This document shows, in pieces, positions 1 through 8,369 of a stretch of 64,000 nt of DNA. Numbering within the stretch: position 1 is the stretch's first letter; each line of letters starts with the position of its first letter. A program made the position numbers and the translations under genes. The DNA is from Parasedimentitalea denitrificans (GTDB taxonomy: Bacteria; Pseudomonadota; Alphaproteobacteria; Rhodobacterales; Rhodobacteraceae): contig NZ_QHLQ01000002.1 of NCBI RefSeq assembly GCF_011813015.1, positions 310,001 through 374,000 of the forward strand, written 5' to 3'. The notes under the pieces were generated by a model. The model was not told where the DNA came from. It ran no database searches and was given only the letters and a program-made list of their open reading frames with translations.

Positions 1-87
1 ACCAAGGTCGGCCAGTGATTGGCCTATCCATGGGCCGGCTAGAATCCGGGCCAGTTCGACGACCTTCAGACCTTCAAGAGGTTTCAT
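1..87 (-). CDS. CaiB/BaiF-type CoA-transferase, N-terminal fragment
   Basis: The first 29 codons of a minus-strand gene that runs off the left edge. They read MKPLEGLKVVELARILAGPW and continue to SLADLG, the usual opening of family III (CaiB/BaiF) CoA-transferases, which move CoA between acids. The ATG lies 19 nt downstream of the stop of the XRE-cupin regulator, so the two are probably cotranscribed. A glutaryl-CoA dehydrogenase relic and 3-hydroxybutyryl-CoA dehydrogenase nearby suggest glutarate or another short dicarboxylate as substrate; this is inference from context only. The catalytic Asp lies outside the window. Confidence 0.8.
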   Translation of the reverse strand, partial: MKPLEGLKVVELARILAGPWIGQSLADLG

Positions 88-106
88 TACTGGGTTCCTT
101 GCGTGT

Positions 107-703
107 TTAGAGATAGGGGGGCGTACAGGCCGAAATGACTTCAGCGGGACGATCCGAGATATTGCGAAAACGGTGCGGCTCGCGGCTATTGAACAAATAG
201 GCGTCGCCGGCCTTTAGAATGCGGGTCGTCTCACCCACGGTGATTTCGATCTCACCAGAGATCACGATTCCACCTTCGTTGGCATCATGTTCGATCATGG
301 TTTCACCGGTATCAGCGCCTGCCTCATAGCGCTCTTGCAGAACTTGCAGGCCGTGCGCCTTGGCATCGCCCACCTGTTTGATTGTGATCTTCTGCTGTGT
401 CGCCTCACTGTCCTGATACAGAAGCGACGTCAGATCACGTAGCTCGCCCGGCGTAAAGAAGACTTGCGAGGATGTAACGGCGTCTGGCTCAAAAAACTCT
501 GACATAGTTATGCCAAATCCGCCCAGAATTTTGCGCAACGACGCGACAGACGGACTACTTCGGTTGGTTTCTATCATTGAAATCTGTCCATGCGGCACAC
601 CTGCGCTGTCCGCCAATTGCCTTTGGGACAAGCCAAATTGCTGCCTCAGGGCCTTTAGACGTCCGCCCACGTCAAATTCATCTGCCATTACTGGAATCCC
701 CAT
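107..703 (-). CDS. XRE-family regulator with C-terminal cupin, PuuR-like
   Basis: A transcription factor of 198 residues. An N-terminal helix-turn-helix (about residues 12-70, with LSQRQLADSAGVPHGQISMIE) is followed by a cupin domain (about 110-195, with GGIVISGEIEITVGE and GDAYLFNSREPHRF). This layout is typical of PuuR-like regulators of putrescine/GABA-type catabolism. The ATG at 703 was chosen because GGGAGGA stands 6 nt upstream; an internal Met at 688 lacks such a site. The gene is divergent from the aminotransferase and heads a unit with the CoA-transferase gene. The palindrome in the intergenic region is its likely operator (inference). Confidence 0.85.
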   Translation of the reverse strand: MGIPVMADEFDVGGRLKALRQQFGLSQRQLADSAGVPHGQISMIETNRSSPSVASLRKILGGFGITMSEFFEPDAVTSSQVFFTPGELRDLTSLLYQDSEATQQKITIKQVGDAKAHGLQVLQERYEAGADTGETMIEHDANEGGIVISGEIEITVGETTRILKAGDAYLFNSREPHRFRNISDRPAEVISACTPPYL

Positions 704-762
704 ATCGAGTCCTCCCGACAATAGTCGAAACAATGGATGTTGCGCAACTTTTTGCTAGCACC

Positions 763-778
763 GCTCAATATATTGAGC
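763..778. promoter_or_regulatory. 16-bp perfect palindrome, candidate PuuR-like operator
   Basis: GCTCAATATATTGAGC is perfectly self-complementary and sits between the divergent XRE-cupin gene and the aminotransferase, 44 nt before the preferred GTG start at 823. The core CAATATATTG resembles the core I recall for PuuR operators. The position suits control of both genes. Confidence 0.6.
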
Positions 779-822
779 AATAAGGAATGCAGAATCAGAA
801 CGCTGGGCAGGAGAAATCACCC

Positions 823-2121
823 GTGACAGTTACCAAAGACCTGAAATCGCGTCGCGATGCAGCCGTGGCCACTGGGGTGGCCACTCGTGGAATTTATGCA
901 GTGCGCGCCGAAAATGCCGAGCTGTGGGACGCCGAAGGCAAACGATATGTGGACTTTGCAGCCGGGATTGCGGTGAACAATACTGGTCACCGCCACCCTA
1001 AGGTCATGCAAGCCGTCGCGGAACAGTCGCAGGCCTTCACTCACACCTGCTTTCACGTGGCCCCCTATGAAAGCTATATCACACTGGCAGAGCGTCTGAA
1101 CGCTGCCACACCCGGCGATTTTGCCAAGAAAACCATGCTGGTAACAACCGGCGCCGAAGCGGTTGAAAACGCCGTAAAGATGGCACGCGCCTATACAGGC
1201 CGGTCAGGTGTTATCGCCTTCAGCGGCGCGTTCCACGGCCGCACACTGATGGGCATGGCCCTGTGCGGTAAGGTAAACCCCTACAAGAAAGCCTTTGGTG
1301 CAATGCCACCCGAAGTCCTGCACGCGCCGTTCCCCAATGCATTCCACGGTGTTAGCGTCTCTGACAGCTTGAACGTGCTGGAAAACATGCTGCGGTCATC
1401 GATCGACCCCGAACGCGTTGCCGCAATCATCATTGAACCCGTTCAGGGCGAAGGTGGATTTGTCACCGCTCCGCCAAATTTCCTGCGCGCCCTGCGCAAA
1501 ATTTGTGATGAACATGGTATCCTGCTGATCGCTGATGAAGTGCAAGCTGGTATCGCACGCACCGGGAAACTGTTTGCGTTTGAACATTCCGGTGTCGCCG
1601 CTGATCTAGTAGTCATGGCCAAAGGGTTGGCAGGCGGTTTTCCACTGTCGGCAGTCACAGGCCGCGCAGATATCGTAGATGCCGCACCAGTTGGCGGTAT
1701 CGGCGGCACCTATGCAGGTAACCCACTGGCTGTCGCCGCCGCCAATGCAGTGCTGGACGTGATTGTTGAAGAAGACCTGTGCACCCGCGCCGCTGAAATC
1801 GGTGACATGCTTACATCCCGATTGCAGTCAATTGCGGCGCAACCCGGCATGGAGGTCATTGGCGAAGTACGCGGCCTAGGGGCCATGGTTGCTTTTGAGC
1901 TGGTCACTGACCGAACCACCAACGCCCCGGACCCAGCCCTGACCCAAGCGATTGTAGCCGAGGCCGAAACACGGGGGCTAATCATTCTGCCCTGCGGGAC
2001 ACGAGCAAACTCTATCCGTTTGCTGCCCCCCCTGACCACACCGATGGCCCAAGTGAACGAAGCACTGGACATCATCGAAGCCTCGCTTGAAGCAGCAATC
2101 AACACCGCAAAAGCGGCGTAA
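823..2121 (+). CDS. gabT: 4-aminobutyrate (or 5-aminovalerate) aminotransferase
   Basis: A class III PLP-dependent aminotransferase of 432 residues, close to the usual GabT length. It transfers the omega-amino group of GABA or 5-aminovalerate to 2-oxoglutarate, yielding the semialdehyde. Visible family features are YVDFAAGIAVNNTGHRHPKV near the start, the cofactor-contacting TTGAEAVENAVKMAR, the Asp of IADEVQAG, and the PLP lysine in MAKGLAGG. The GTG at 823 has AGGAG 9 nt upstream and gives a normal N-terminus; an ATG at 787 in frame has its purine stretch directly abutting it and would add 12 residues. GABA versus 5-aminovalerate cannot be decided from sequence; the neighbouring glutarate-type genes favour the C5 substrate. 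Confidence 0.85.
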   Translation: MTVTKDLKSRRDAAVATGVATRGIYAVRAENAELWDAEGKRYVDFAAGIAVNNTGHRHPKVMQAVAEQSQAFTHTCFHVAPYESYITLAERLNAATPGDFAKKTMLVTTGAEAVENAVKMARAYTGRSGVIAFSGAFHGRTLMGMALCGKVNPYKKAFGAMPPEVLHAPFPNAFHGVSVSDSLNVLENMLRSSIDPERVAAIIIEPVQGEGGFVTAPPNFLRALRKICDEHGILLIADEVQAGIARTGKLFAFEHSGVAADLVVMAKGLAGGFPLSAVTGRADIVDAAPVGGIGGTYAGNPLAVAAANAVLDVIVEEDLCTRAAEIGDMLTSRLQSIAAQPGMEVIGEVRGLGAMVAFELVTDRTTNAPDPALTQAIVAEAETRGLIILPCGTRANSIRLLPPLTTPMAQVNEALDIIEASLEAAINTAKAA

Positions 2122-2132
2122 GGAGATCAAGG

Positions 2133-2430
2133 ATGCCAAAAGATCTTGCACCGCAAAGCAAACCCGACCTGAACACATTAAACTGGGAAGACCCATTCCA
2201 GTTGGAAAACCAGCTGGGAGAAGAAGAGCGGATGATCTGCGGTTCTGCCCGCGCCTTTCGCGCCCGGGCATAGGTCGGCATGGTGATGGTCAACCTGCCA
2301 ACCGTCGGCGTAGGCTACAACGTGCCATTCGGCGGCACCAAGGGTTCATCTTATGATTAGCGAGAGCAAGGGCGTTACGCAGCCGAATTCTATACCACGG
2401 TCAAAACGGCCTACAGCTTTGCGGGGTAGA
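2133..2430 (+). pseudogene. Chimeric relic: glutaryl-CoA dehydrogenase 5' end joined to aldehyde dehydrogenase 3' end
   Basis: An AAGGAG-preceded ATG at 2133 opens 46 codons (MPKDLAPQSKPDL, then NWEDPFQLE and GEEERMI) that match the start of glutaryl-CoA dehydrogenase, ending at TAG 2271-2273. In the same frame the next codons read GMVMVNLPTVGVGYNVPFGG and, after a TAG at about 2356, REQGRYAAEFYTTVKTAY. That is the C-terminus of an aldehyde dehydrogenase of the alpha-ketoglutaric-semialdehyde-dehydrogenase type, ending at TAG 2428-2430. The middles of both genes are missing, so a deletion probably fused two neighbours. The piece lies 11 nt after gabT and 3 nt before the downstream dehydrogenase start. 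Confidence 0.8.
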
Positions 2431-2433
2431 GCC

Positions 2434-3309
2434 ATGCCTATTCAAACTGTTGGCGTCATTGGGGCGGGTCAGATGGGCAATGGCATCGCCCATGTCTTTG
2501 CCACCAGCGGGCACGATGTCTTGCTCAGCGATGTCTCTGCTGATGCCCTGACTGCTGCAATCGGACGGATTGAAAAGAATACCGCCCGGCAGGTCAGCAA
2601 GAGCCAGATGAGTGAAGGTGATCGAGACGCTGCGCTGTCGCGCATCACGGCCACCACAGAACTGGGAGAACTCGGCGGCAGTGATCTAGTCATCGAAGCT
2701 GCAACCGAAAGCGAAGAAGTCAAGGATCAGATCTTTGCCGGGCTAGCCCCCTCGCTGGGCCCGGATACAATCCTGACATCTAACACTTCGTCCTTATCGA
2801 TCACCCGATTAGCAGCCAAGACTGACCGGCCCGAGCGGTTCATGGGCTTTCACTTCATGAACCCGGTGCCCCTGATTCAGCTGGTCGAACTGATCCGCGG
2901 CATTGCCACCTCTGAGGACACCTATCAAACGCTTTTGGCTGTAGTCGGCAAGCTGGGCAAGACGGCCGCCAGTGCCGAGGATTATCCCGGATTCATCGTC
3001 AACCGGGTTCTGATCCCAATGATCAACGAAGCCATCTACGCGCTGTACGAAGGCGTCGGAGATGTTGCTAGCATAGATGCCTCACTCAGGCTGGGCGCCA
3101 ATCACCCAATGGGGCCGTTGGAACTCGGCGACTTTATCGGTTTGGATACCTGCCTGGCCATTATGCACGTGCTGAACGATGGGTTGGCCGACACCAAATA
3201 CCGCCCCTGCCCTTTGCTGGTGAAATACGTCGAGGCCGGATGGCTGGGGCGCAAAACTGGCCGGGGCTTTTACGATTACCGGGGGGAAACCCCTGTTCCT
3301 ACTAGATAA
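2434..3309 (+). CDS. hbd: 3-hydroxybutyryl-CoA dehydrogenase
   Basis: NAD(P)-dependent interconversion of 3-hydroxybutyryl-CoA and acetoacetyl-CoA in short-chain acyl-CoA metabolism; 291 residues, a normal length. The Rossmann motif GVIGAGQMGNGIAH lies near residue 5. The catalytic region HFMNPVPLIQLVELI follows mid-protein, and the C-terminal 3HCDH domain contains YPGFIVNRVLIPMINEA and GPLELGDFIGLD. The frame stays open upstream to 2353, but that stretch overlaps the decayed aldehyde dehydrogenase in another frame, so ATG 2434 is preferred; its ribosome site is weak. In related bacteria I recall this gene after etfBA; here it precedes them by 18 nt. Confidence 0.9.
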   Translation: MPIQTVGVIGAGQMGNGIAHVFATSGHDVLLSDVSADALTAAIGRIEKNTARQVSKSQMSEGDRDAALSRITATTELGELGGSDLVIEAATESEEVKDQIFAGLAPSLGPDTILTSNTSSLSITRLAAKTDRPERFMGFHFMNPVPLIQLVELIRGIATSEDTYQTLLAVVGKLGKTAASAEDYPGFIVNRVLIPMINEAIYALYEGVGDVASIDASLRLGANHPMGPLELGDFIGLDTCLAIMHVLNDGLADTKYRPCPLLVKYVEAGWLGRKTGRGFYDYRGETPVPTR

Positions 3310-3327
3310 CTTCTGGAGATACGCAAA

Positions 3328-4086
3328 ATGAAGGTACTCGTGCCTGTCAAGCGCGTGATTGATTACAACGTGAAGGTCCGCGTGAAAGCGGACGGCAGCG
3401 GTGTCGATCTCGCCAATGTTAAAATGTCGATGAACCCCTTTGACGAGATTGCCGTCGAAGAGGCCATTCGCCTGAAAGAGGCCGGCAAGGCAGATGAGAT
3501 CATCGCGGTCTCGATCGGCGTCAAGCAGGCGCAGGAAACTCTGCGCACCGCGCTGGCCATGGGTGCGGATCGCGCCATTCTGGTGGTTGCTGCCGAAGAT
3601 GTTCAAACCGACATCGAGCCGCTGGCCGTAGCCAAGATCCTTGCCAAGATTGTCGAGGAAGAGCAGCCCGGACTGGTTCTGGCTGGCAAGCAAGCCATCG
3701 ACAACGACATGAACGCCACCGGCCAGATGCTGTCGGCGCTGCTGGGCTGGTCCCAGGGCACGTTCGCATCCGAGCTGGACATCGACGGCGAGCACGCTGT
3801 TGTGACCCGCGAAGTGGACGGCGGATTGCAGACCCTCAAGGTTGCGATGCCCGCCATTGTCACCGTTGATCTGCGCCTGAACGAGCCGCGTTACGCCTCG
3901 CTGCCAAACATCATGAAGGCCAAGAAAAAGCCGATGGATGCCAAGACTGCCGAAGATTACGGCGTTGATGTCACTCCACGTCTGGAAATCGTGTCGACCA
4001 CCGAACCTGACACCCGCGCCGCAGGCATCATTGTCGGTTCGGTTGACGAGCTGGTTGAGAAACTCAAAGAAGCGGGGGCTGTGTAA
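3328..4086 (+). CDS. etfB: Electron transfer flavoprotein, beta subunit
   Basis: The AMP-binding beta subunit (252 residues) of the ETF heterodimer, which carries electrons from acyl-CoA dehydrogenases to ETF:ubiquinone oxidoreductase. It starts [20 protein letters not shown] and has the ETF-beta signature around [19 protein letters not shown] and [24 protein letters not shown] lies upstream of the ATG. The stop overlaps the etfA start by one base (TAATG), a sign of coupled translation. Its place after hbd and the glutaryl-CoA dehydrogenase relic fits the route in which that enzyme would have donated electrons. Confidence 0.95.
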   Translation: MKVLVPVKRVIDYNVKVRVKADGSGVDLANVKMSMNPFDEIAVEEAIRLKEAGKADEIIAVSIGVKQAQETLRTALAMGADRAILVVAAEDVQTDIEPLAVAKILAKIVEEEQPGLVLAGKQAIDNDMNATGQMLSALLGWSQGTFASELDIDGEHAVVTREVDGGLQTLKVAMPAIVTVDLRLNEPRYASLPNIMKAKKKPMDAKTAEDYGVDVTPRLEIVSTTEPDTRAAGIIVGSVDELVEKLKEAGAV

Positions 4087-5015
4087 TGGCTGTTCTTCTC
4101 CTTGGTGAAGTGACCGATGGCGCGCTGGCGCTGGATGCCACTGCCAAAGCTGTGACCGCTGCAGGTTCGCTGGGCGATATCACTGTGCTGTGCGCCGGTG
4201 CTACCGCTGCTGCTGCCGGTGACGAGGCTGCCAAAATTGCTGGCGTTGCCAAAGTCTTGGTTGCCGAAGACGCATCGCTGGGCCACCGCCTGGCGGAACC
4301 CACTGCCGCGCTGATCGCCGGTCTGGCTGGCGACTACGAGCACATCGTTGCTCCGGCCACCACAGATGCCAAAAACGTACTGCCGCGCGTTGCTGCGCTG
4401 CTGGATGTGATGGTTCTGTCGGATGTTTCTGGTGTTGTCGATGGCAACACATTCGAGCGCCCGATCTACGCCGGTAACGCGATCCAGACCGTCAAATCGT
4501 CGGACGCCAAGAAGGTGATTTCCTTCCGGACATCGACCTTTGACGCAGCTGGCGATGGCGGTTCTGCCTCGGTTGAAACCATTGGTGCTGCTGAAAACCC
4601 AGGCCTGTCGGAATGGGTTGAAGACAAGGTCGCCGCATCTGACCGCCCCGAGCTGACCTCGGCTGGTGTGGTTGTGTCCGGTGGTCGTGGTGTTGGCTCC
4701 GAGGACGACTTCAAACTGATCGAGGCTCTGGCAGACAAGCTGGGCGCCGCTGTTGGTGCATCGCGTGCTGCGGTTGATTCAGGCTATGCCCCGAACGACT
4801 GGCAGGTTGGTCAAACCGGCAAGGTGGTTGCACCGGATCTGTATGTTGCCGTCGGCATCTCAGGCGCGATCCAGCACCTGGCAGGCATGAAGGACTCTAA
4901 GATCATCGTTGCGATCAACAAAGACGAAGAAGCACCGATCTTCCAGGTTGCTGACTTTGGACTGGTCGCCGACCTGTTCCAGGCAGTGCCGGAACTGACT
5001 GAAAAGTTGGGCTAA
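4086..5015 (+). CDS. etfA: Electron transfer flavoprotein, alpha subunit
   Basis: The FAD-binding alpha subunit of ETF, 309 residues. The C-terminal FAD domain is intact: [20 protein letters not shown], then [40 protein letters not shown] and the tail [20 protein letters not shown]. The ATG overlaps the etfB stop by one base. The gene ends the operon and is followed by a clear intrinsic terminator 40 nt later. Confidence 0.95.
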   Translation: MAVLLLGEVTDGALALDATAKAVTAAGSLGDITVLCAGATAAAAGDEAAKIAGVAKVLVAEDASLGHRLAEPTAALIAGLAGDYEHIVAPATTDAKNVLPRVAALLDVMVLSDVSGVVDGNTFERPIYAGNAIQTVKSSDAKKVISFRTSTFDAAGDGGSASVETIGAAENPGLSEWVEDKVAASDRPELTSAGVVVSGGRGVGSEDDFKLIEALADKLGAAVGASRAAVDSGYAPNDWQVGQTGKVVAPDLYVAVGISGAIQHLAGMKDSKIIVAINKDEEAPIFQVADFGLVADLFQAVPELTEKLG

Positions 5016-5054
5016 CCCTAACGGCGCGTGCCAGCACGCACCACACACCAATAG

Positions 5055-5088
5055 AAAAAGGCCCGCGGATCACCGGCGGGCCTTTTCT
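5055..5088 (+). terminator. Rho-independent terminator after etfA
   Basis: AAAAAGGCCCGC and GCGGGCCTTTTC form an inverted repeat around a short loop, with the A-run before and T-run after typical of an intrinsic terminator. It sits 40 nt past the etfA stop. Confidence 0.85.
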
Positions 5089-5125
5089 TGTTGAAACTGA
5101 AACCCTGACTTTGGATACTGCGCGC

Positions 5126-5386
5126 ATGGCGGAACATCACAAAGAAGGTCAGCGCAAGAGACAAGCTCAGCTTGCTGGCCATCCAGAGTGGATGAAGTAT
5201 CCACGTACGCGTCCCAGAGCCCTGAAAGCCGGAACTGATTTTTTCTTTACGGGGCGTATGTGTAAGAACCGGCACTATAATCTGCGCACAGTATTGGGGT
5301 CTCGGTGCGTCGCTTGTGAAAGCAATGAACAAGACATAAGCCCCAATCTTGCGGCCTTTATGCGAGACTGGCAGTTAGACCTGTAG
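5126..5386 (+). CDS. Small protein with zinc-ribbon-like FFTGRxCKNxH...CVAC motif
   Basis: An 86-residue basic protein of unknown function (a TTG at 5111 would add five residues). Residues about 45-72 read FFTGRMCKNRHYNLRTVLG followed by SRCVAC. The pattern F-T-G-x-x-C-K-x-x-H then C-x-x-C is one I know from the N-terminal parts of phage and HNH / recombination-endonuclease-VII-like proteins, where it binds zinc. No nuclease domain follows, so this is either a stand-alone zinc module or the remainder of a longer protein. It sits alone between the etf terminator and the EPS locus. Confidence 0.5.
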   Translation: MAEHHKEGQRKRQAQLAGHPEWMKYPRTRPRALKAGTDFFFTGRMCKNRHYNLRTVLGSRCVACESNEQDISPNLAAFMRDWQLDL

Positions 5387-5429
5387 CATCGGTCATGACG
5401 GTCATCACACTGCCCTGCCTGTGACGGTT

Positions 5430-6419
5430 TCAAAGACCGCTCAGGCATTCTTCCCAGTCATGCTCAAACCGGGTTTTCTCTGCAACGTGCTGGGCAGTGT
5501 CACTACGCCCACTGTGGCTACCTTCATCCAAGGATTGTGCGGCTTTGTTGATCGCTTGTTTCCACGCTGAAATACTGTGGTCATGCACATCAATAGCCCC
5601 TGTTTCAATGTGGTCCTTTAAGCCATCAGTTGCGGCAACAATCACCATTCGTCCAGCAGAGAGCGCTTCTCGGGCGACCAGTCCATAGGCCTCCCAACGT
5701 GATGGCATAAGCAAGACATCTATCGAACGCATAGGCTCTAACGGATCATTGCAATGCCCATGGAAAGTGATCCTGGGGTCGCATTTTGCCAACTCAACCA
5801 GCTCAGCCCGCATTGGGCCGTCACCGAATACTTTCAACCTTAGATCCGCCCCGCAGCAGTCACGGAATGCCCGGATTGCGATATCAAATCCTTTCTGCTC
5901 GTGCAGCCGACCCACAAGACCAAAAACCCTATGATCGCTTTCTAGATCGGGCAAAGTTTCAAAGCCTGACAGATCAACAGAGGATTGAATGACTGACAAC
6001 CGGTCGGCGTCGATCAGATCGCGGCGAATTAGCCAGTCCTTCTGGTCATTGCTAACTGCGACAACCCGATCAAACAGGCTGAACGCGCTGCGCAGCATGG
6101 CAAAAAACCGCGTTTTATTGAACACTTTTTGTGCAACGAAACCCTGCGTGTAGCTATGTTCAACATGGATCATCGGAATGTCGGGGTGCATGGCGCGAAG
6201 CCGCGCGCGGGCTGCAAAATTACGCCAGTTCAATGCCAAATGCGAAACGATGATATCCACCCGGCCATTGGGCAGGGTCAGATTACTGTTTTCAACCACC
6301 GCCATTTGGTGCTTGCCGGTTTTGGCCAGATACTTCGATGAAAGAATTGTGTCGATAACTCTCATGACTCCACCCGGTGTTGTGTCGTCGGTCAGGTGTA
6401 GAATTGAAGCATTGCTCAT
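5430..6419 (-). CDS. Glycosyltransferase family 4-type, EPS locus
   Basis: A GT-B fold glycosyltransferase of 329 residues, probably cytosolic and acting on lipid-linked EPS repeat units. An N-terminal half with DTTPGGVMRVIDT is followed by the nucleotide-sugar domain, with GLVGRLHEQKG at about residue 168, VFGDGPMR, and the E-x7-E motif EAYGLVARE near residue 245. AAGGAGG stands 5 nt before the ATG. It is the last gene of a four-gene minus-strand unit starting with the flippase. Donor and acceptor sugars cannot be read from sequence. Confidence 0.85.
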   Translation of the reverse strand: MSNASILHLTDDTTPGGVMRVIDTILSSKYLAKTGKHQMAVVENSNLTLPNGRVDIIVSHLALNWRNFAARARLRAMHPDIPMIHVEHSYTQGFVAQKVFNKTRFFAMLRSAFSLFDRVVAVSNDQKDWLIRRDLIDADRLSVIQSSVDLSGFETLPDLESDHRVFGLVGRLHEQKGFDIAIRAFRDCCGADLRLKVFGDGPMRAELVELAKCDPRITFHGHCNDPLEPMRSIDVLLMPSRWEAYGLVAREALSAGRMVIVAATDGLKDHIETGAIDVHDHSISAWKQAINKAAQSLDEGSHSGRSDTAQHVAEKTRFEHDWEECLSGL

Positions 6420-6462
6420 GAGAACCTCCTTTTGATTGTTGGTATTGGCCTGTGCATCGTCT

Positions 6463-7434
6463 TCAACGCCTTAGAACTGACGCAAGTTGCATCGGGCCAA
6501 AGCCAGTACGCGACAGAAGCTCTGCTGCGATAAGGGTTGTGAGCGTTTTTAGTGGTTCCTCAATAACCGGTTTGAGCGAGGCATTCAGGAACTTGCGTGT
6601 GTATTTGTGCGCTTTTAACCCGTCGCCGGCACTAACTGCGCGGCGTGCGAGATAGCGCATTTGATAGGCTTTGGCTGCTGGTTCATGACTGTCAAAGAAG
6701 GCTGGATTTAAAGGCCGGAGTTTGTCGACCATGCGCATCCAGGAGGCCAGTTGTTTGTTGGTGTTTGCCGATAGCCCGTGGTTGGCGATCCGGTACTTCG
6801 TAAGATGACCGGGAATGCCTTCGATCTCCCAATCCGTCGTCAACGCCATACGGAGCCAGCATTCGATATCTTCGGACTGACGGAATGTTTCGTCAAAATA
6901 CCACTGCCGCGACTGATCTTTATGGGGCGTGTAGGCAATATCTTTCAGTGCTGCCATTCTGATCACCGGCGCGGATCCATTCCCCACAGGGTTTCTTTTA
7001 AAAACAACACTTGCGTTTACATTGGAGAGTTGTGGGCTCTGCTTTAAGCCTAGCGACTGGCTATTGTCATCGATCAAGACGGAGCCCGCATAGCTAAGGC
7101 CAACGTCTTTACGCCTATCCAGATGCCGGACATGTCGTGCCAGCTTGTCCGGCGTCCATAAATCATCCGAGTCACAGAACCCCACATATTCACCACTCGC
7201 ATTGGCGATCCCGGTGTTTCGAGCGCCAGCCAGCCCTCGGTTTGGTTGGTCGACAACCCGAAATCTACTGTCCCGTAGGAAACGTTTGATTACATCCACG
7301 GTGGCATCGGTGGAACCATCGTTGACCACAACCACTTCAAAGTCCTGAAAACTCTGCGCTTGTAGACTTTCAAGCGTCTCGACGATGGTCTTAGAGGCAT
7401 TAAAGGCGGGCACAACGATGGTTGCTTTGGGCAT
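6463..7434 (-). CDS. Glycosyltransferase family 2 (GT-A), EPS locus
   Basis: A GT-A inverting glycosyltransferase of 323 residues. It begins MPKATIVVPAFNASKTIVET and carries VVVNDGSTDA, then the metal-binding CDSDDLWTPDKLARH. The ATG at 7434 follows AAAGGAA and lies 17 nt after the stop of the next upstream family 2 gene. The first 100 residues resemble that neighbour, suggesting an old duplication with divergent C-termini. Likely role is addition of one sugar of the EPS repeat; specificity unknown. Confidence 0.85.
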   Translation of the reverse strand: MPKATIVVPAFNASKTIVETLESLQAQSFQDFEVVVVNDGSTDATVDVIKRFLRDSRFRVVDQPNRGLAGARNTGIANASGEYVGFCDSDDLWTPDKLARHVRHLDRRKDVGLSYAGSVLIDDNSQSLGLKQSPQLSNVNASVVFKRNPVGNGSAPVIRMAALKDIAYTPHKDQSRQWYFDETFRQSEDIECWLRMALTTDWEIEGIPGHLTKYRIANHGLSANTNKQLASWMRMVDKLRPLNPAFFDSHEPAAKAYQMRYLARRAVSAGDGLKAHKYTRKFLNASLKPVIEEPLKTLTTLIAAELLSRTGFGPMQLASVLRR

Positions 7435-7451
7435 TTGATATTCCTTTCGTT

Positions 7452-8369
7452 TCAGCGAGAGAAAAGCGAGCGACGGAACGCTTTGGGCATCATAGGTGCG
7501 CAGATAGAGCACAAGGCTGTGACCAACCCGCGTCGCAGCGGAAACAAGAAACCGGCTGGACTTTGCAGTATCCCTTTCATTGTCAGATACAGAGCAGATC
7601 GGCCGTAATGACCTAGCCTAAGTGAGCGACGTGCTAGATAGCGGAAGTAGATCGCTTCGGCGCGTTTGTCTGGCGAGAACCCAAATGAGCAGGCAGTGGC
7701 CAAAACGCGCTGTCGTGACCGGGACATGGCCACCAGATCGGATGATAGCCCCTGAGGATTGGTTCGATACCAAACATGAAGCTGCGCTAGGCCTTTGATG
7801 GTTGCCCCACTTCCAACGATGCGGATCAGCCATTCTAGGTCTTCATTGTGGACCATGCTGGTGTCGAACCCACCACTTTGCAGGAAGGCCTTGCGGCGAA
7901 TTGAAATATTAGATGAGGTGCAAACAGGGTTTTCCCCCATTAGAAAGGGAACAGATAGTGGAGCGGCTGGTACGGTTGAATGGGTATCCGCCTTGCCACG
8001 TTTGCGGAAAAAAGCGACCCGCCCGAACAGCCCATCGACGCTTTCATCCTTAAAAGCCCGGTGTAGGTTTTCGAGCTTATTCAACGCCCACAGGTCATCT
8101 GAATCGCAGAAACAAAGAATATCCCCGGTGGCGTGATGTGCCCCCAAGTTACGCGCAGCACTTGGCCCTTGACCTTGGTTTTGCATCACTTTGATGCGGG
8201 GGTCAGCTGAAGCCCAACCTTTCAAGAGCGTTGGCGTTTCATCACTTGATCCGTCTTCGATGCAGATCAATTCCCAGTCCCTGACCGTTTGTGACAACAA
8301 CGAACCGATCGATTCATTCAGCGTTTTGGTGGCGTTGAAACACGGCATGATGATTGTAAATTCAGGCAT
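7452..8369 (-). CDS. Glycosyltransferase family 2 (GT-A), EPS locus
   Basis: A GT-A glycosyltransferase of 305 residues starting MPEFTIIMPCFNATKTLNES, with CIEDGSSDETP and the DxD-like CFCDSDDLWALNK. An AGAAAGG ribosome site precedes the ATG, which lies inside the 3' end of the flippase gene; the two overlap by 52 nt in different frames, implying tight coupling. Its C-terminal region (YFRYLARRSLRLGHYGRSAL) resembles the family 2 protein encoded next to it. Confidence 0.85.
   Translation of the reverse strand: MPEFTIIMPCFNATKTLNESIGSLLSQTVRDWELICIEDGSSDETPTLLKGWASADPRIKVMQNQGQGPSAARNLGAHHATGDILCFCDSDDLWALNKLENLHRAFKDESVDGLFGRVAFFRKRGKADTHSTVPAAPLSVPFLMGENPVCTSSNISIRRKAFLQSGGFDTSMVHNEDLEWLIRIVGSGATIKGLAQLHVWYRTNPQGLSSDLVAMSRSRQRVLATACSFGFSPDKRAEAIYFRYLARRSLRLGHYGRSALYLTMKGILQSPAGFLFPLRRGLVTALCSICAPMMPKAFRRSLFSR

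Noticed and set aside
1710..2105. Minus-strand reading frame inside the aminotransferase gene
   Set aside because: A shadow of codon bias in the real gene; no ribosome site and a composition rich in Ser/Ala/Arg typical of antisense frames.
2353..2433. Longer N-terminus for 3-hydroxybutyryl-CoA dehydrogenase beginning at 2353
   Set aside because: These codons overlap the aldehyde dehydrogenase relic in another frame and precede the family's normal start; ATG 2434 gives the standard Rossmann N-terminus.
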